Assembly (NCBI GenBank): GCA_965243805.1
Contig: OZ251577.1
Coordinates: forward strand, 2,852,001-2,916,000
Direction: 5' to 3'
DNA: 64,000 bases
Origin: CATQHQ01 sp965243805
GTDB taxonomy: Bacteria; Gemmatimonadota; Gemmatimonadetes; Longimicrobiales; Gaopeijiaceae
The notes beneath the pieces were generated by a model, which saw only the letters and a program-made list of their open reading frames with translations, ran no database searches and had not been told where the DNA came from. Position numbers and translations under genes: made by a program. Shown piece by piece: positions 63,195 to 64,000 of the stretch; position 1 is the stretch's first letter; the number at the start of each line of letters is the position of its first letter.

Positions 63195-63886
63195 GGGTTT
63201 TCGGCGGCGCCTTTGATCCGCCTCACCTGGGGCACTTGGCTGTCGCCCGGGCGGCGGCGGAAGGCGCCTCGCTGGATCGGGTTCTGTGGGTGCCCGCCGC
63301 GGTCCCGCCGCACAAGCAGGGCCGGGTGTTCGCGCCCGCCGACGCGCGACGACGCATGGTGGAGGCGGCGATCCGCGACGAGCCCGACTTCGAGCTGTGC
63401 GACCTGGAGCTGGAGCGGGGAGGCGTCTCCTACACCGTGGACACGCTGCGGGCGTTGCGCTCCGTCGCGCCCGACTGGCGGCTCTTCCTGATCGTGGGGG
63501 CCGACTTGCTGCCCCAGTTCCCGTCGTGGAAGGCGCCGGAGGAGATCCTCGAGCTGGCCGTCTTGGTGACGGCGGCCCGAGGCGGAACGGTGCCTCGAGG
63601 CGGGACGGTGCCCGTCCATGCTGCCGGGGAGATGGAGCTGCGGCCCCAGATCGTTCCCATGCCCCGGGTTGACGTGTCCTCGTCGGCGGTTCGGAGGAGG
63701 GTGGCGGAAAAGGCCCGGAAGCGGGTGGCGGAAAAAAAGTCCCATTCGGCCATGTTGCCGTCCCAAGTCACGTCCATAATTGAAACTGAAGGGCTCTACA
63801 GGCGCCGGACCGCCGGGTTCGGACGAGCGAGCGGCCCCCGGAGGCGAACGCCCTCCTGCACGGGAGGGGTTCGAAGCGCAGAATGA
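63143..63886 (+). CDS. nadD: Nicotinate-nucleotide adenylyltransferase
   Basis: Forms nicotinate adenine dinucleotide in NAD synthesis. Nucleotidyltransferase motifs: GVFGGAFDPPHLGHLAVARA and the C-terminal VDVSSSAVRRRV (ISSTxxR-like); also FLIVGADLLPQFPSWK. Start is ATG 63143 or TTG 63173; the earlier one gives a 247-aa product but overlaps bamD by 52 bases. Near the middle there is a repeated RGGTVP stretch (63577-63612). The stop overlaps the secA start (ATGA). Confidence 0.88.
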   Translation: MGGTRPWRPPLDDGPRVGVFGGAFDPPHLGHLAVARAAAEGASLDRVLWVPAAVPPHKQGRVFAPADARRRMVEAAIRDEPDFELCDLELERGGVSYTVDTLRALRSVAPDWRLFLIVGADLLPQFPSWKAPEEILELAVLVTAARGGTVPRGGTVPVHAAGEMELRPQIVPMPRVDVSSSAVRRRVAEKARKRVAEKKSHSAMLPSQVTSIIETEGLYRRRTAGFGRASGPRRRTPSCTGGVRSAE

Positions 63887-64000
63887 TCAAAGGCATCGTC
63901 AAGAAGATCGTGGGCTCCCGCCACGGCCGAGAGGTCAGGCGGCTGGACCCCCTCGTCTCCCGGATCAACGAGCTCTGCGCCGACTTGGCGGAGCTGCCGG
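63883..64000 (+). CDS. secA: Preprotein translocase ATPase SecA, 5' end only
   Basis: The window cuts this gene after 39 codons. The visible N-terminus IKGIVKKIVGSRHGREVRRL, then DPLVSRINEL, is the typical SecA start (helix that contacts SecY). ATG 63883 overlaps the nadD stop, and GGGAGG lies about 17 bases upstream. The identification rests on this short region and is therefore slightly less secure. Confidence 0.82.
   Translation, partial: MIKGIVKKIVGSRHGREVRRLDPLVSRINELCADLAELP

Overview
This is a high-GC (roughly 65-70% by eye), gene-dense chromosomal window from a Gram-negative bacterium. A BamD-type outer-membrane lipoprotein, lipobox proteins, dTDP-rhamnose and UDP-sugar genes and SecA point to a diderm envelope. 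The class II ribonucleotide reductase with a TSCPD tail, the large insert near the C-terminus of RpoB, and the very GC-rich third codon positions fit Gemmatimonadota or a related deep lineage. That placement is inference from general resemblance; no marker-gene tree was possible.

Layout. 1-2.2 kb: 3' part of nrdJ. 2.3-3.8 kb (minus strand): an exported M20 amidohydrolase. 3.97-5.48 kb: three tandem copies of a cassette made of a promoter, a strong RBS, an ATG, a poly-C tract and a small ORF; copies 1 and 2 also carry a 129-bp piece of the adjacent nitrilase gene. 5.5-8.8 kb: nitrilase, ornithine aminotransferase, and a membrane/coiled-coil protein. 8.9-11 kb: a YggX-like protein, a DksA/TraR-like protein and RNase D. 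11.2-20.2 kb: pyk, an MBL hydrolase, pgi, a YtxH-like protein, a transaldolase-like aldolase, an L,D-transpeptidase, smpB, pyrD, pyrF and cysS, mostly with overlapping stops and starts.

20.3-54.1 kb is one almost uninterrupted translation/transcription super-cluster. It runs tRNA-Thr(TGT), tRNA-Tyr(GTA), tRNA-Gly(TCC), tRNA-Thr(GGT), tuf, secE, nusG, rplKAJL, rpoBC, then (after a promoter and a probable attenuator) rpsL, rpsG, fusA, a second tuf, the S10 operon, the spc operon with secY, adk and map, and the alpha operon ending at rplQ. rpsN, rpmG and infA are not at their customary positions. Both tuf copies encode the same protein and differ at two synonymous sites that I could find.

54.2-61.3 kb is a nucleotide-sugar cluster: a UDP-HexNAc-type dehydrogenase, rfbD, rfbA (one-base frameshift as sequenced), rfbB, ugd and a UDP-glucuronate decarboxylase. 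These would supply dTDP-sugars, UDP-glucuronate and UDP-xylose for surface polysaccharide, but no rfbC lies here. 61.3-64 kb holds two tetratricopeptide-like lipoproteins (the second BamD-like), nadD and the start of secA.

The most unusual feature is the triplicated poly-C cassette, which looks like a contingency (phase-variation) locus for an unrecognised Cys-containing small protein. A fourth long C tract (21 C) sits just upstream of the promoter that reads into the tRNA-tuf operon. Short 12-24 bp tandem duplications recur at gene edges and in linkers throughout the window.
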